24,086 bases of DNA from an uncultured Treponema sp. (GTDB lineage Bacteria; Spirochaetota; Spirochaetia; Treponematales; Treponemataceae), in NCBI GenBank assembly GCA_947176045.1, contig CAMWPF010000004.1, forward strand, positions 1 through 24,086. Direction: 5' to 3'. Made by a program: the position numbers and the translations under genes. The stretch's first letter is position 1. Every line of letters starts with the position of its first letter. The notes under the pieces were generated by a model. It did no database searches. It had not been told where the DNA came from and saw only the letters and a list, made by a program, of their open reading frames with translations. Below, in pieces: positions 11,747 through 19,898 of the stretch.

Positions 11747-14200
11747 ATGCGTGCAAAGCGAACGTTCGCGGCCATATTCCTTGCGGCGGCAGCCGGATTT
11801 GCCGGATTCGCGCAGCCGAAGGGAAACGTCGTCGTCCTTCAGACGGAGCTTCAGAACATATCGGGGAATGCGTGGCTTCCCAACCACCTTCAGAGCCTGA
11901 TTGAAGAAAATGTGCAGAAGTACACAGACTTTTCGACTGTGGTTGACGAGGCGGCGGAACGGAAGGTTAAGGAGCAGCAGCGCCGGTCGGAATCAACCGC
12001 GCACAGCGAAAGCGACATTATCGAAATCGGAAAGCTGGTGAACGCGCAGTACGCGCTGTTTTCTTCCGCACGGAAAGTGGGGAGCGCGTACACGCTGAGC
12101 ATTGACTTTACGGATCTGACCACGGGCGTCCACAAGGCAACTAAGACGAGCCGGCAGTACGGCAGCCTTGAGGAGCTGTACGCGCGTCCCGGCGCAGTTG
12201 ACGAAGTGACGCTCGCTTTGTGCGAACGGCTCGGCATCGCTTTGAGCGCGGCAGAACGGTATGTCCTTGAGCACGGCGAGGCAGACCTTTCCGTAAGCCA
12301 GCAGCTCGAGCTGGAAAAAAAGGAGCAGGAACGCTTCCGCCAGCAGATGGAAGACCTTGACGTGCAGATTGCCGCGCTCGGCACGTCCACGCAGGCGGAT
12401 GCGGAGACGCAGCAGAAAAAGCTTGAGGCGCTGCACGCCATGAACGAACAGAAGCTCAAGGCGGCGCAGGAGCGCGAGCGGCGCCTCCTTGAAGAGCAGA
12501 AGAAGCGGCAGGCGGATATGGAGGCGGAGGCGAGCCGCAAGGAGGCGGCAATCCAGCGGCGCAACAGCATGAGTGCGGAAATCGAGCGCAAGGTAAAGGA
12601 CGTGCGCGCCGCCAAAGTGCAGAATTTCAATATAATGGAGCGCGTGGCGTTCCTTGAGACGAAGAAAAAGACGTTCAATGAATTGCAGGAAGAGCTTTCC
12701 AACCGCATGAATGAGATCGACCGCGAGGCGGATGAGGAATTCAAGGTGAAGGAAGCCGAAATAAAAGCGCGCCCATGGCGCGCCGCCGAGCTTGGAGATG
12801 GAAAGCCGACTGACGGTGCGATGAAACGCAGGAGCGACGAGGTGCAGGAGCTCCTCAACCAGACGCGCGCGCAGGCAGACAAAGAAAAGGCAGCCGTTGA
12901 AAAGGAGCTGCAGCCGACGAGGGACGCATTGCTCAAAGAAATCATCGGCGACTACCAGTTCCTCGAAAATACGACCGTAACAATTTCATCGATAAAAAAT
13001 GAAAAGGATATACAGTACAGCATCGGCGCGTTCGACGGAAACACGAATTCCTGGCCGGTGCTGCTGTATTTTTACAACGACGGAAAGGAAAGCATCGGGC
13101 AGTACCAGGCTTCCATTTCGTATTATGCTTTGACGGGAAAGAAGCCGTTTGCGGAAATGAGGGGCAGCTTCCGTGACAGCGGGCAGGAAGAGCTTGCCTA
13201 CAATGAATTTCTTGATGCTGTCGATATGTACAACTCCCTGTTTGCGCGGAGCGAGCCCGTCCTGACGTTTGAAGTCGATTATATTGTGGAACCGTGGAGC
13301 GTTCCGTCGCAGTATGGAATCCGGTTCAAGGAACTGCGCGTAAAGGAAACCGTAAAGGAAGACGTCCTGCTTAAAGAAGAAATATCGGATCTGAATAAGA
13401 CGGTGTCCTTCCCCGAGTGCCAGATTCAGGCGGAATGCTATGCTCAGATTATGCCTCCGACAAGCAAGGCTGTTCCGGCGTACCTGCTGTATGAATTTGC
13501 GCTCGCGGAGGAGGCGGGCGGGGACGATGCGTCGGCCTTGAATTTGATGCGCCGCGCCGCAGAAAAAGGGTACGCTCCAGCCTTGAGCTATTTTGAAAGA
13601 AAGGAAGAGGAAGAGCTTGAACGGCAGCTCGCGGAAGACCGGGCGAAATTAGTTGAAAAAGAGCGGCAGCGGAGGGATGAAGAGCTTGAACGGCAGCGGA
13701 AGAAGGTGCAGGCAAAGACATTGTATCGTTCCAGCCGGCTTGGATTTGCGTTTGGCGGAGCCTTCTCCCCGTCAGTGCAGAACTATACGGTTGAAATAAA
13801 GCGCAACAGAGGGGCGTCGGTTTTTCATTTTGGAGGAGGCGGCGGCTTATGGGCCCGCAACGGAGGTGTCGATGCGTTGTTCGCCTATGGCCTCATCGGA
13901 CTTTCAATTCCTACCAAGAGGATCCGGCCGTATATTGAAGGTGGCTGGGGCATAGGTGGCGTGCAGATGAGCGAAAAAGCGCATTTCGGCAGTTATTGGT
14001 ATGGAAAGGGCGCTCTTGAACTGCGGCTTTCTCCGTATGTCTCACTAGACGCTTTCTTTCGGCCGCAAGGCACGTATTATACTGAAAAAGGAGAGGAATA
14101 TGTGGATGAAAATGGAGAGACGAAGAACAAGGAGAAGTACCATTCTATCGTAGCTATTGCCGGCGGTGTGGGCATTACGTTTTGGAAGATATTTAAATAA
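11747..14200 (+). CDS. CsgG-like, coiled-coil and beta-barrel chimeric envelope protein
   Basis: AAGGAG eight bases before the ATG at 11747 gives 817 residues. A signal peptide (cleavage near GFA-Q, residue 22) is followed by a CsgG/LpoB-like domain at about 25-180. This includes GNVVVLQTELQNISG, then IIEIGKLVNAQYALFSSARKVG and DLTTGVHKATKTSRQYGS. A long charged coiled coil spans roughly 180-400. Next come beta-rich regions, a Sel1-like helical pair at 579-617 (ASALNLMRRAAEKGYAPALSYF) and a second coiled coil to 657. From 659 to the end there are glycine- and aromatic-rich alternating strands (LGFAFGGAFS, YIEGGWGIGG, IAGGVGITFWKIF) that suggest an outer-membrane beta-barrel. CsgG-type domains build outer-membrane secretion or assembly structures. 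This combination looks unusual. It is the last gene of the run. Confidence 0.72.
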   Translation: MRAKRTFAAIFLAAAAGFAGFAQPKGNVVVLQTELQNISGNAWLPNHLQSLIEENVQKYTDFSTVVDEAAERKVKEQQRRSESTAHSESDIIEIGKLVNAQYALFSSARKVGSAYTLSIDFTDLTTGVHKATKTSRQYGSLEELYARPGAVDEVTLALCERLGIALSAAERYVLEHGEADLSVSQQLELEKKEQERFRQQMEDLDVQIAALGTSTQADAETQQKKLEALHAMNEQKLKAAQERERRLLEEQKKRQADMEAEASRKEAAIQRRNSMSAEIERKVKDVRAAKVQNFNIMERVAFLETKKKTFNELQEELSNRMNEIDREADEEFKVKEAEIKARPWRAAELGDGKPTDGAMKRRSDEVQELLNQTRAQADKEKAAVEKELQPTRDALLKEIIGDYQFLENTTVTISSIKNEKDIQYSIGAFDGNTNSWPVLLYFYNDGKESIGQYQASISYYALTGKKPFAEMRGSFRDSGQEELAYNEFLDAVDMYNSLFARSEPVLTFEVDYIVEPWSVPSQYGIRFKELRVKETVKEDVLLKEEISDLNKTVSFPECQIQAECYAQIMPPTSKAVPAYLLYEFALAEEAGGDDASALNLMRRAAEKGYAPALSYFERKEEEELERQLAEDRAKLVEKERQRRDEELERQRKKVQAKTLYRSSRLGFAFGGAFSPSVQNYTVEIKRNRGASVFHFGGGGGLWARNGGVDALFAYGLIGLSIPTKRIRPYIEGGWGIGGVQMSEKAHFGSYWYGKGALELRLSPYVSLDAFFRPQGTYYTEKGEEYVDENGETKNKEKYHSIVAIAGGVGITFWKIFK

Positions 14201-14264
14201 ATGCGGCTGAAGGAAGCGAGCCTGCCTTTGGCAGTCCGTCATCTTTCTGCCGTCCGGCGGGCAC

Positions 14265-15173
14265 TCACTGTCCGGCGCTTCGGGCGGCCTTCTTTTCCGC
14301 GATGGACTCCCGGATGCGCTCCTTGAGGTGGCTGATGGAATCCTTGTAGGCGGCGCTCTTCATCGTCGGGAACCGCCGCACGAACGATTCGGCGAGCTTG
14401 TGGTGGCGGCTTTCATGCTCGACGCGCTTCAGCAGCGATTCGCTGAACCGCCCGCGCTCCTGCTTCGCCTTCTGGCGGACGGACTCAAGCATTTCCGTAA
14501 GACTTCCGCTTCGGAACCAGTCCTCGTTCTGGTAGCGGTCCTTCAGCGTCTCGCCGAAATCCTTGAGGCGCGCGATGTAGACGTTGAAGTTGACGGCGCG
14601 GCGGACGGAAACCAGAATGTCGAGGATGAAGGCAAGGCCGAGCGCGCTTGCGGCGAGCTGTATGTAGATGTCCGCGAACTGCGCCAGAAGCCGGACGATG
14701 AGCGGCTGGACGAATTTGAGGACGGCGACGGTCATCACGCCGAACAGAAGCGAATTCTGGAGGCAGATTCTGCCGTGCAGGTTCAGCGGAATGTCTCGGC
14801 CGCCGGCGGAGATCTTCTTGTCGGAATAATCCCACCACTTTGTATGGAAGATTTTTTCCAACGCGTAGCCGGCGGCGTATTCGACGGCGGAACACAGGAC
14901 GACGCCGGTGCAGAACAGCCGCCAGACGGGATTCTGGAACGCTTCCGGCAGCGAAAGCAGCAGGATTCCGCCGATGCCGTACACCGGACACAGCGGTCCG
15001 GTCAGAAAGCCGCGGTTCACAAATCGATGTTCAAAAAAGATGCCGACATAGGCGACTTCGCACAGCCAGCCGATGGCGCTGAAGAACAAAAAGACAAGGA
15101 ACGCCTTTGAGAGTTCGATTGGCTGCAAAAAAATCTGGGAAGAGTCCGCATAGTTCGCAAGTATATCCAGCAT
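14265..15173 (-). CDS. CmpB/DUF1113-family membrane protein (putative ABC transporter permease)
   Basis: The protein shows the family signature FFSAIGWLCEVAYVGIFFE and RFVNRGFLTGPLCPVYGIGG, then several hydrophobic spans and a long basic, cytoplasmic-looking C-terminal helix region (ESVRQKAKQERGRFSESLLK...). The family (PF06541-type) is called a putative ABC transporter permease, but its transport role is unproven. I prefer the ATG at 15173 (302 residues). Frames extending to 15266 or 15281 add about 31-36 Lys/Arg-rich residues and would leave almost no room for the promoter of the divergent kinase gene. No clear ribosome-binding site marks any start. It is convergent with the CsgG-like gene, with a 64-base gap lacking a strong terminator. 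Confidence 0.8.
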   Translation of the reverse strand: MLDILANYADSSQIFLQPIELSKAFLVFLFFSAIGWLCEVAYVGIFFEHRFVNRGFLTGPLCPVYGIGGILLLSLPEAFQNPVWRLFCTGVVLCSAVEYAAGYALEKIFHTKWWDYSDKKISAGGRDIPLNLHGRICLQNSLLFGVMTVAVLKFVQPLIVRLLAQFADIYIQLAASALGLAFILDILVSVRRAVNFNVYIARLKDFGETLKDRYQNEDWFRSGSLTEMLESVRQKAKQERGRFSESLLKRVEHESRHHKLAESFVRRFPTMKSAAYKDSISHLKERIRESIAEKKAARSAGQ

Positions 15174-15265
15174 GCCTAGACTGTAGCCGTTTTTTTCCGC
15201 CTTTTCAAGCGTTCTGCCGCCGCGCCCGCGCATTTTCCGCGGCTTCCGTTTTTTGCGTGCCGCCA

Positions 15266-15294
15266 TTGTTGCAGGCCGCAATACTTGTTAGAAT
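15266..15294 (+). promoter_or_regulatory. Putative promoter of the PfkB-family kinase
   Basis: TTGTTG (15266-15271), a 17-base spacer and TAGAAT (15289-15294; five of six matches) precede the kinase. The start of transcription would be near 15301, so an ATG at 15293 could not be used. The ATG at 15314 would have a leader of about 13 bases. Confidence 0.5.
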
Positions 15295-15313
15295 GAAAAG
15301 AACGAGAGCATAT

Positions 15314-16240
15314 ATGGCAAAATTCCTGTGTGTCTGCCTGAGCGCGACAATCCAGCGCACGGTAACGTTCCGGACTGTATCCGTCGCGTCCGTGAATCGT
15401 TCCGAATCGTACCGCGAGGACGCCTCCGGCAAGGCGGTGAACGCGGCGCGCGTCTTGAACGAATTGGAGCCGGGGTGCGCGGCGGCAGTCTGTCCGCTCG
15501 GCGCGGAGAACGGCGCGCGCTTCTTGAACCTTGCGAGGCGCGACGGGCTTCCGGTGATTGCCGTCGAAACGCCGGGTGCGACGCGCGAATGCTGGACGCT
15601 GCTGGACCGGATGAACGGTACGACGACGGAGCTGGTCGTCGGCGAGGCGTCCGGCGGCTTTGATTTTTCCGCGGCGGAGGCGCGCCTTGTCGAAGCAGTT
15701 TCCGGCGCGCTCCGCGGCGCGGACGCCGTCCTGCTTGCCGGAAGCCGCCCGGACTGCTGGTCTCAGGGACTGTCCACATGCATCGCGCGGATGGCGGTCG
15801 GAGCGCAGAAGGTGCTACTGGCCGACTATTGCGGCGCTGATTTGGAGCGGACGCTTTCCGTCTGCACGCCCGCAGTCATAAAGATAAATGAAGAAGAGTT
15901 TCGGAAGACGTTCTGCGGCGGACAGTATCTTGACGAATCCTGCCTGAAGGCCGCGGTCGCGGAAAAAAGCGCCGCCCTGCGGAACGCCGTCGTCGTAACA
16001 CGCGGAAGCCGCTCCACATACGCCGCCGTGGACGGCGCGTTCACCGAATTCGGCGTGGAATCCGTCTCCGCCGTGAACACGACGGCGTGCGGAGACGCGT
16101 TTGCGGCGGGATTCTTGTACGAGTACGTCCAATCCGGCGATTTTTCCGGCGCGCTCGCCAAAGGAACATGGTGCGCCGCCCGCAACGCCGAAAGCAGACG
16201 CCCCGGCTCCGTCGCTTCCGGCCGCCCGTTCCTCCGCTAG
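15314..16240 (+). CDS. PfkB-family sugar kinase (1-phosphofructokinase/tagatose-6-P kinase-like)
   Basis: The 308-residue protein begins directly with the family's first strand (KFLCVCLSATIQRTV) and has the substrate-binding GKAVNAARVL at 39-48, where relatives usually have GKGxNVA. The second PfkB signature is NTTACGDAFAAG at 255-266. The catalytic base Asp261 and anion-hole residues are kept, but the first Asp of the usual DTTGAGD is Asn. PfkB enzymes phosphorylate sugars or nucleosides with ATP in the cytoplasm. The 1-phosphofructokinase/LacC branch is the closest by eye; the substrate is uncertain. The start at 15314 is favoured by the promoter at 15266-15294. It is divergent from the membrane protein gene and shares its CTAG stop palindrome with the convergent aminopeptidase gene. 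Confidence 0.82.
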   Translation: MAKFLCVCLSATIQRTVTFRTVSVASVNRSESYREDASGKAVNAARVLNELEPGCAAAVCPLGAENGARFLNLARRDGLPVIAVETPGATRECWTLLDRMNGTTTELVVGEASGGFDFSAAEARLVEAVSGALRGADAVLLAGSRPDCWSQGLSTCIARMAVGAQKVLLADYCGADLERTLSVCTPAVIKINEEEFRKTFCGGQYLDESCLKAAVAEKSAALRNAVVVTRGSRSTYAAVDGAFTEFGVESVSAVNTTACGDAFAAGFLYEYVQSGDFSGALAKGTWCAARNAESRRPGSVASGRPFLR

Positions 16241-17604
16241 ATGCGCAGGAACGCCTTGTATCCGTTGAACGCCTGGCAGATGTCTTCCTTCGCTGTGATT
16301 TCCCATGGCGCGTGCATGCTGAGTACTGCGACGCCGGCATCGATGACGTTCATGCCGTATTTTGCCGCAAGGTAGGCGATGGTTCCGCCGCCGCCCTGAT
16401 CCACCTTCCCCAATTCTGCCATCTGGTAGCTGACGTCCGCCTTCGCCATGGCGCCGCGGAGCTTCGCGATGAATTCAGGATTTGCGTCGCTGGCGCCGCT
16501 TTTTCCGCGCGAGCCGGTGTACTTGTTGAAGACGATGCCGCCGCCGAGGAACGAGGAATTCTCCTTGTCGTACAGCGACGCGTTGATGGGGTCATAGGCG
16601 GCGTTGACGTCGCTGGAAAGCATATTGCAGAAGGCGAGGCAGCGGCGCAGCGTGAGGTCGCTGTAGCCGCCCGGCAGCCGCGCGATGACTTCGGCGGCGG
16701 CGTTTTCAAAGATGTGGGACGCCATTCCCGTCGCGCCGACGCTTCCGATTTCCTCCTTGTCGACGCAGAGGCAGCAGGTCGTCCGCGCGCCGGCCTCCGT
16801 CTCAAGCATCGCCTGCACGGACGCGAACGCGCAGGAGCGGTCGTCCTGCCCGTAGGCGAGGATCATCGCGCCGTCAAAGCCGAGGTCGCGCGCCTTTCCC
16901 GCCGGAACGATTTCCAGCTCCGCGGATTCAAAGTCCTTTTCTTCGATGCCGTACTTCTGCTTGAGGAGCGCGAGGAGGTTCTTCCTGCCCTGATCTTTCT
17001 GCGCCTTCTCCTCTTTGTCGGACTTTCCGTCTTTTTCAGCGTCGTCCTTGGATTTCGGCGGAATTTCCATTCCGATGATGACGTCGAGGTCTTCTCCCTT
17101 GATCAGTTCGGAACCCTTCTTCTGCATCTGGTCCTGGGCGAGGTGCGGCAGGATGTCGGAAATGCAGAACACCGGGTCGTCCTCCGCCTCGCCGATGTTC
17201 ACCGCGAGCGTCGTTCCGTCCGTCTTGCAGACGACGCCGTGGATGGCGAGCGGAATCGTAACCCACTGGTATTTTTTGATGCCGCCGTAGTAGTGCGTGT
17301 TCAAGTACACCAGAAAATCCTTTTCGTATATCGGATTCTGCTTGGCGTCCAGCCGCGGAGAGTCGATGTGCGCGCCGAGGATGTTCATGCCGTCCTCGAT
17401 GGCGCCGCTTCCAATCTGGAACAGGGCGACCGCCTTGCCCATCTTCTGGATGTACGCCTTGTCGCCGGGCTTGAGCTGCTGGAATTCCGAAATGTCCCGG
17501 TAGCCGTGCGCGCGCGCATTTTCAATGATGAGGGAGACGCATTCGCGCTCCGTCTTGCCGCCGTCCAAAAACGCCTTGTAGCCGTTTATCAGTGCTTCGT
17601 TCAT
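16237..17604 (-). CDS. M18-family zinc aminopeptidase
   Basis: The 455-residue protein has the M18 motifs in order: GAHIDSPRLD (77-86, metal ligands His79 and Asp81), GQDDR (252-256), VDKEEIGS (281-288, catalytic Glu pair 284-285), SDVNAAYDP (331-339) and SMHAPWEI (429-436, ligand His431). M18 enzymes are large cytoplasmic oligomers that remove N-terminal residues from peptides. Length is normal for the family. A Lys/Asp/Glu-rich insert (about 184-206) is probably a surface loop. GGAG eight bases before the ATG at 17604 sets the start; an in-frame ATG at 17673 would place the start over the -35 element at 17668-17673. The stop overlaps that of the convergent kinase gene by four bases. Confidence 0.93.
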   Translation of the reverse strand: MNEALINGYKAFLDGGKTERECVSLIIENARAHGYRDISEFQQLKPGDKAYIQKMGKAVALFQIGSGAIEDGMNILGAHIDSPRLDAKQNPIYEKDFLVYLNTHYYGGIKKYQWVTIPLAIHGVVCKTDGTTLAVNIGEAEDDPVFCISDILPHLAQDQMQKKGSELIKGEDLDVIIGMEIPPKSKDDAEKDGKSDKEEKAQKDQGRKNLLALLKQKYGIEEKDFESAELEIVPAGKARDLGFDGAMILAYGQDDRSCAFASVQAMLETEAGARTTCCLCVDKEEIGSVGATGMASHIFENAAAEVIARLPGGYSDLTLRRCLAFCNMLSSDVNAAYDPINASLYDKENSSFLGGGIVFNKYTGSRGKSGASDANPEFIAKLRGAMAKADVSYQMAELGKVDQGGGGTIAYLAAKYGMNVIDAGVAVLSMHAPWEITAKEDICQAFNGYKAFLRI

Positions 17605-17644
17605 AAAAACTCCGTTCGTCTTGATTTCGCTTTGCTCCGCTTTA

Positions 17645-17673
17645 AATAAAGTGAAGAATGCGGGTTTTGTCAA
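17645..17673 (-). promoter_or_regulatory. Putative promoter of the M18 aminopeptidase gene
   Basis: On the minus strand a perfect TTGACA (17673-17668) is followed after 17 bases by TTTATT (17650-17645). Transcription would begin near 17638, leaving a leader of about 34 bases that contains the GGAG site. The -35 overlaps the stop codon of the upstream phosphatase gene, so the two minus-strand genes need not be one operon. Confidence 0.6.
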
Positions 17674-18395
17674 TTCTGATTCGGGAAGGAGGCGCCCTCT
17701 CCGCCGCCCTGCCGCAGTTTCCGCCCCTCCCGGCGGGAGCCGTTCTCTTGGAACAGGAGCGACTCCAGCTCCGCGACGGTTTCGGCGATCTGCCGCGCGC
17801 CGTTTTCCAACAGGAAGGCGCGGCTCCGGAATCCCCAGCAGACGCTGATGCAGTCGGTTCCGGCGTTCCGCGCAGTCTGGATGTCTACATCGGAGTCGCC
17901 GATGTAGACGGCGTCTTGCGGCGCGCAGCCGAATTCAGCGAGGACGGCGTTCACGGCGTCCGGCGCAGGCTTGATTCGCGCGCCGTCCTTCGCGCCCGCC
18001 GCCGCGTCGAGCAGTCCGCTGAAGTATGCTTCCGCCAGCGTCTGGACGGCGAAGTCCGCCTTGTTCGAGACGACCGCCGTCCTGATTCCGGCGGCCTTCA
18101 GCTTTTTCAAAAGTTCCGGAATGCCGCCGTAGGGCTTCGTCCGGTCGGCGCAATGGACGGCGTAGTGCGCCTTGAAGTCGGAGAAGACGGTTCCGACGAG
18201 CGCTCCGTCCGTTTCCGGCGGAACGGCGCGTTCAATGAGCCTGCGGATGCCGTTTCCGACGAACTTCCGGATGTCGCCGAGCGTGCGCGCGGGAAGTCCG
18301 TTTTTTTGCAGCGCCGCGTTTGTTGACGCCGCAAGGTCTTCCAGCGTGTTGAGGATGGTTCCGTCCATATCGAAAATCGCAGCTTTGTATTTCAT
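17670..18395 (-). CDS. gph: HAD-family phosphatase, phosphoglycolate phosphatase-like
   Basis: The 241-residue protein carries all four HAD motifs: DMDGT with nucleophile Asp9 and Asp11, VVSNK with Ser110, Lys142 in RIKPAPD, and GDSDVD with Asp167 and Asp171. The helical cap after motif I (NTLEDLAASTNAALQKNGLP...FVGNGIRRLIERA) is the type-C1 cap of Gph/PGP enzymes, which remove phosphate from 2-phosphoglycolate or similar small phosphates in the cytoplasm. The start at 18395 places the first strand at the N-terminus, as in the family, with GGCGG upstream; a start at 18458 would add 21 unlikely residues. The tail (NGSRREGRKLRQGGGEGAS) is polar and atypical. Substrate assignment by family only; the gene symbol is tentative. 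Confidence 0.87.
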   Translation of the reverse strand: MKYKAAIFDMDGTILNTLEDLAASTNAALQKNGLPARTLGDIRKFVGNGIRRLIERAVPPETDGALVGTVFSDFKAHYAVHCADRTKPYGGIPELLKKLKAAGIRTAVVSNKADFAVQTLAEAYFSGLLDAAAGAKDGARIKPAPDAVNAVLAEFGCAPQDAVYIGDSDVDIQTARNAGTDCISVCWGFRSRAFLLENGARQIAETVAELESLLFQENGSRREGRKLRQGGGEGASFPNQN

Positions 18396-18413
18396 GTTGG
18401 TACCGCCGGAATG

Positions 18414-18442
18414 ACTGTACACCGATGCGCGGAAAAATGCAA
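18414..18442 (-). promoter_or_regulatory. Putative promoter of the HAD phosphatase gene
   Basis: On the minus strand TTGCAT (18442-18437), a 17-base spacer and TACAGT (18419-18414) lie upstream of the start at 18395. The predicted leader is only about 12 bases. Both elements are moderate matches. Confidence 0.4.
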
Positions 18443-18493
18443 TTTGCGGAGCGTCCATCCGCCGATTTTGCGCACATCCGGCGAAAATCGGAG

Positions 18494-18499
18494 TATACT
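18494..18499 (+). promoter_or_regulatory. -10-like TATACT just before the OmpA-family gene
   Basis: TATACT ends six bases before the ATG at 18506, so transcription from it would begin at about the start codon and give a leaderless mRNA. No good -35 lies at the right distance (TTGCGC is 20 bases away). No Shine-Dalgarno sequence precedes the ATG, which is consistent with leaderless translation. Confidence 0.3.
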
Positions 18500-18505
18500 G
18501 GTTGC

Positions 18506-19837
18506 ATGAGGGATTTGAAAGAATGGAGCCGCTTTTTTGCGCGCGGAACTGCGCTGCTGCTGTGCATGGCGGCGCCTGCCGCGCAGGACGCCTCCCGCAT
18601 CGTCCGGCATGATGGCGGAAGCTACACGCTCGTGGAGCGGACCGACTTGCGGCGGTACGACAACGACAAATATGCGGGGCTTTTGAGCCGGGAAGTCCGC
18701 TCGTTCATTGCGCCGTCGGAACGCCCGAAGCGTTCCGGCAGTTCGGGAAATTCGGAAAGCGTCTACGACGGCAATTTCTACGTTGTCGAAGCGGTGAAGC
18801 GCGCTTCGCGGGAAGTGGGCGCGGGCATTCACGAGGCGATTCCGGCAGTGTTCACGATTGACGGCGACGGGCGGCTGACGATGCTTGAGGACAACGGCTA
18901 TCCCAGCTTCCGCAGCTTTCCGGCGTTCCCGGAGGCAAGGATCAGGCCGGGCGACTCATGGCAGGCGAAGGCGGAGCGCGCGGTCGATCCGCTGAACAAG
19001 GGTGTCGTAACGCGTATGCCAATGCTGGTCGCGTACACCTATCTGCGCGACGATACGTTCCGCGGCGAGGACGTGTACGTCTTTTCCGCGGAATGGGCGA
19101 CGCGCTACGGAACGCCGTTCATCGATCCAAACGGAGACGCCGACTTGAAGGCGGCGCAGGGAAGCCACAAGGCGACGATGTACGTGGGCAGGCAGACGGG
19201 AAACGCGCTTGTCGTCCGTGATGCTGTCGATGAATATTTCGTCTATGCGGATGGAACGCGGGTTGCCTTCAAAGGAACCATTTCGCTTTTTACGGAATAT
19301 CCGCCGGCCGTCGACCGCGGCAGGATCATTCCGGCATTGCAGCGCGTGGCGGGCATTTCCGAAGCGGAGGCGAAGGCGCTTGCCGTTGCGCCGTCGGGCG
19401 GAAGCGGAACAGGCGGCGCGTCCGTCGGAAGGAAGCCGCGTCCGCAGCAGGTTCCGTCCGACGGCGGCTCCATCGTCGTCGAAAATACGCCCGCCGGAAT
19501 CCGGCTGACCATTCAGAACGTGCAGTTCAAGGCGGACAGCGCGGAACTTCTGCCGGGGGAGGACGGCCGTCTGGACGGCATTGCGTCGGTTCTGAAGGAG
19601 GCGCCGCAGTCGCAGTTTCTGGTGGAAGGACACACGGCGGACACAGGGAATCCGCGCGGCGAGCAGCGGCTTTCCGAGGAGCGCGCCCGCGCCGTTGCGG
19701 AGGCGCTTTCCGCGCGCGGAATTCCTGCGGAACGGTTCATCTGCAAGGGAAGCGGCGGCAGGAAGCCCGTCGCCGACAACGCCGCTCCCGAAGGAAGGGC
19801 CAGAAACCGCCGCGTGGAAATCACTATTTTGGAATGA
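18506..19837 (+). CDS. OmpA-family envelope protein with novel N-terminal domain
   Basis: The 443-residue protein has a signal peptide (TALLLCMAAPAAQ; Cys20 is probably not a lipid site). A ~260-residue domain rich in Tyr and strands follows, including GNFYVVEAVKRASREVG and a GDSWQAKAER segment. A Pro/Gly/Ser linker (296-325) leads to an OmpA C-terminal domain at about 335-443. That domain has the expected NVQFKADSAELLPGEDGRLD, LVEGHTADTG, RLSEERARAVAEAL and EGRARNRRVEI; the last holds the conserved peptidoglycan-binding Arg. It should link the outer envelope to peptidoglycan. The N-terminal domain resembles OmpA-family proteins seen in treponemes, but I cannot name it. The start at 18506 lacks a Shine-Dalgarno sequence. 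Arginase follows 61 bases downstream. Confidence 0.85.
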   Translation: MRDLKEWSRFFARGTALLLCMAAPAAQDASRIVRHDGGSYTLVERTDLRRYDNDKYAGLLSREVRSFIAPSERPKRSGSSGNSESVYDGNFYVVEAVKRASREVGAGIHEAIPAVFTIDGDGRLTMLEDNGYPSFRSFPAFPEARIRPGDSWQAKAERAVDPLNKGVVTRMPMLVAYTYLRDDTFRGEDVYVFSAEWATRYGTPFIDPNGDADLKAAQGSHKATMYVGRQTGNALVVRDAVDEYFVYADGTRVAFKGTISLFTEYPPAVDRGRIIPALQRVAGISEAEAKALAVAPSGGSGTGGASVGRKPRPQQVPSDGGSIVVENTPAGIRLTIQNVQFKADSAELLPGEDGRLDGIASVLKEAPQSQFLVEGHTADTGNPRGEQRLSEERARAVAEALSARGIPAERFICKGSGGRKPVADNAAPEGRARNRRVEITILE

Positions 19838-19898
19838 TGAAAGCGGATTTTTACAAACGGGAGCCTGCCGGCAGGCGCAGGCTTCTGACGGAGCTGCC

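Noticed and set aside
11890..12945. Minus-strand Ser-rich frame of about 350 codons
   Set aside because: It is antisense to the coiled-coil part of the CsgG-like gene; the Ser/Cys/Arg-rich product is what antisense Glu/Lys codons give.
14222..14234. CTGCC-TTT-GGCAG hairpin between the convergent CsgG-like and CmpB-family genes
   Set aside because: A five-pair stem with no real T-run is too weak to call a terminator.
16087..17649. Plus-strand frame of 520 codons
   Set aside because: Antisense to the M18 aminopeptidase, whose motifs are complete; the product is Arg/Val/Asp-rich with no known domain.
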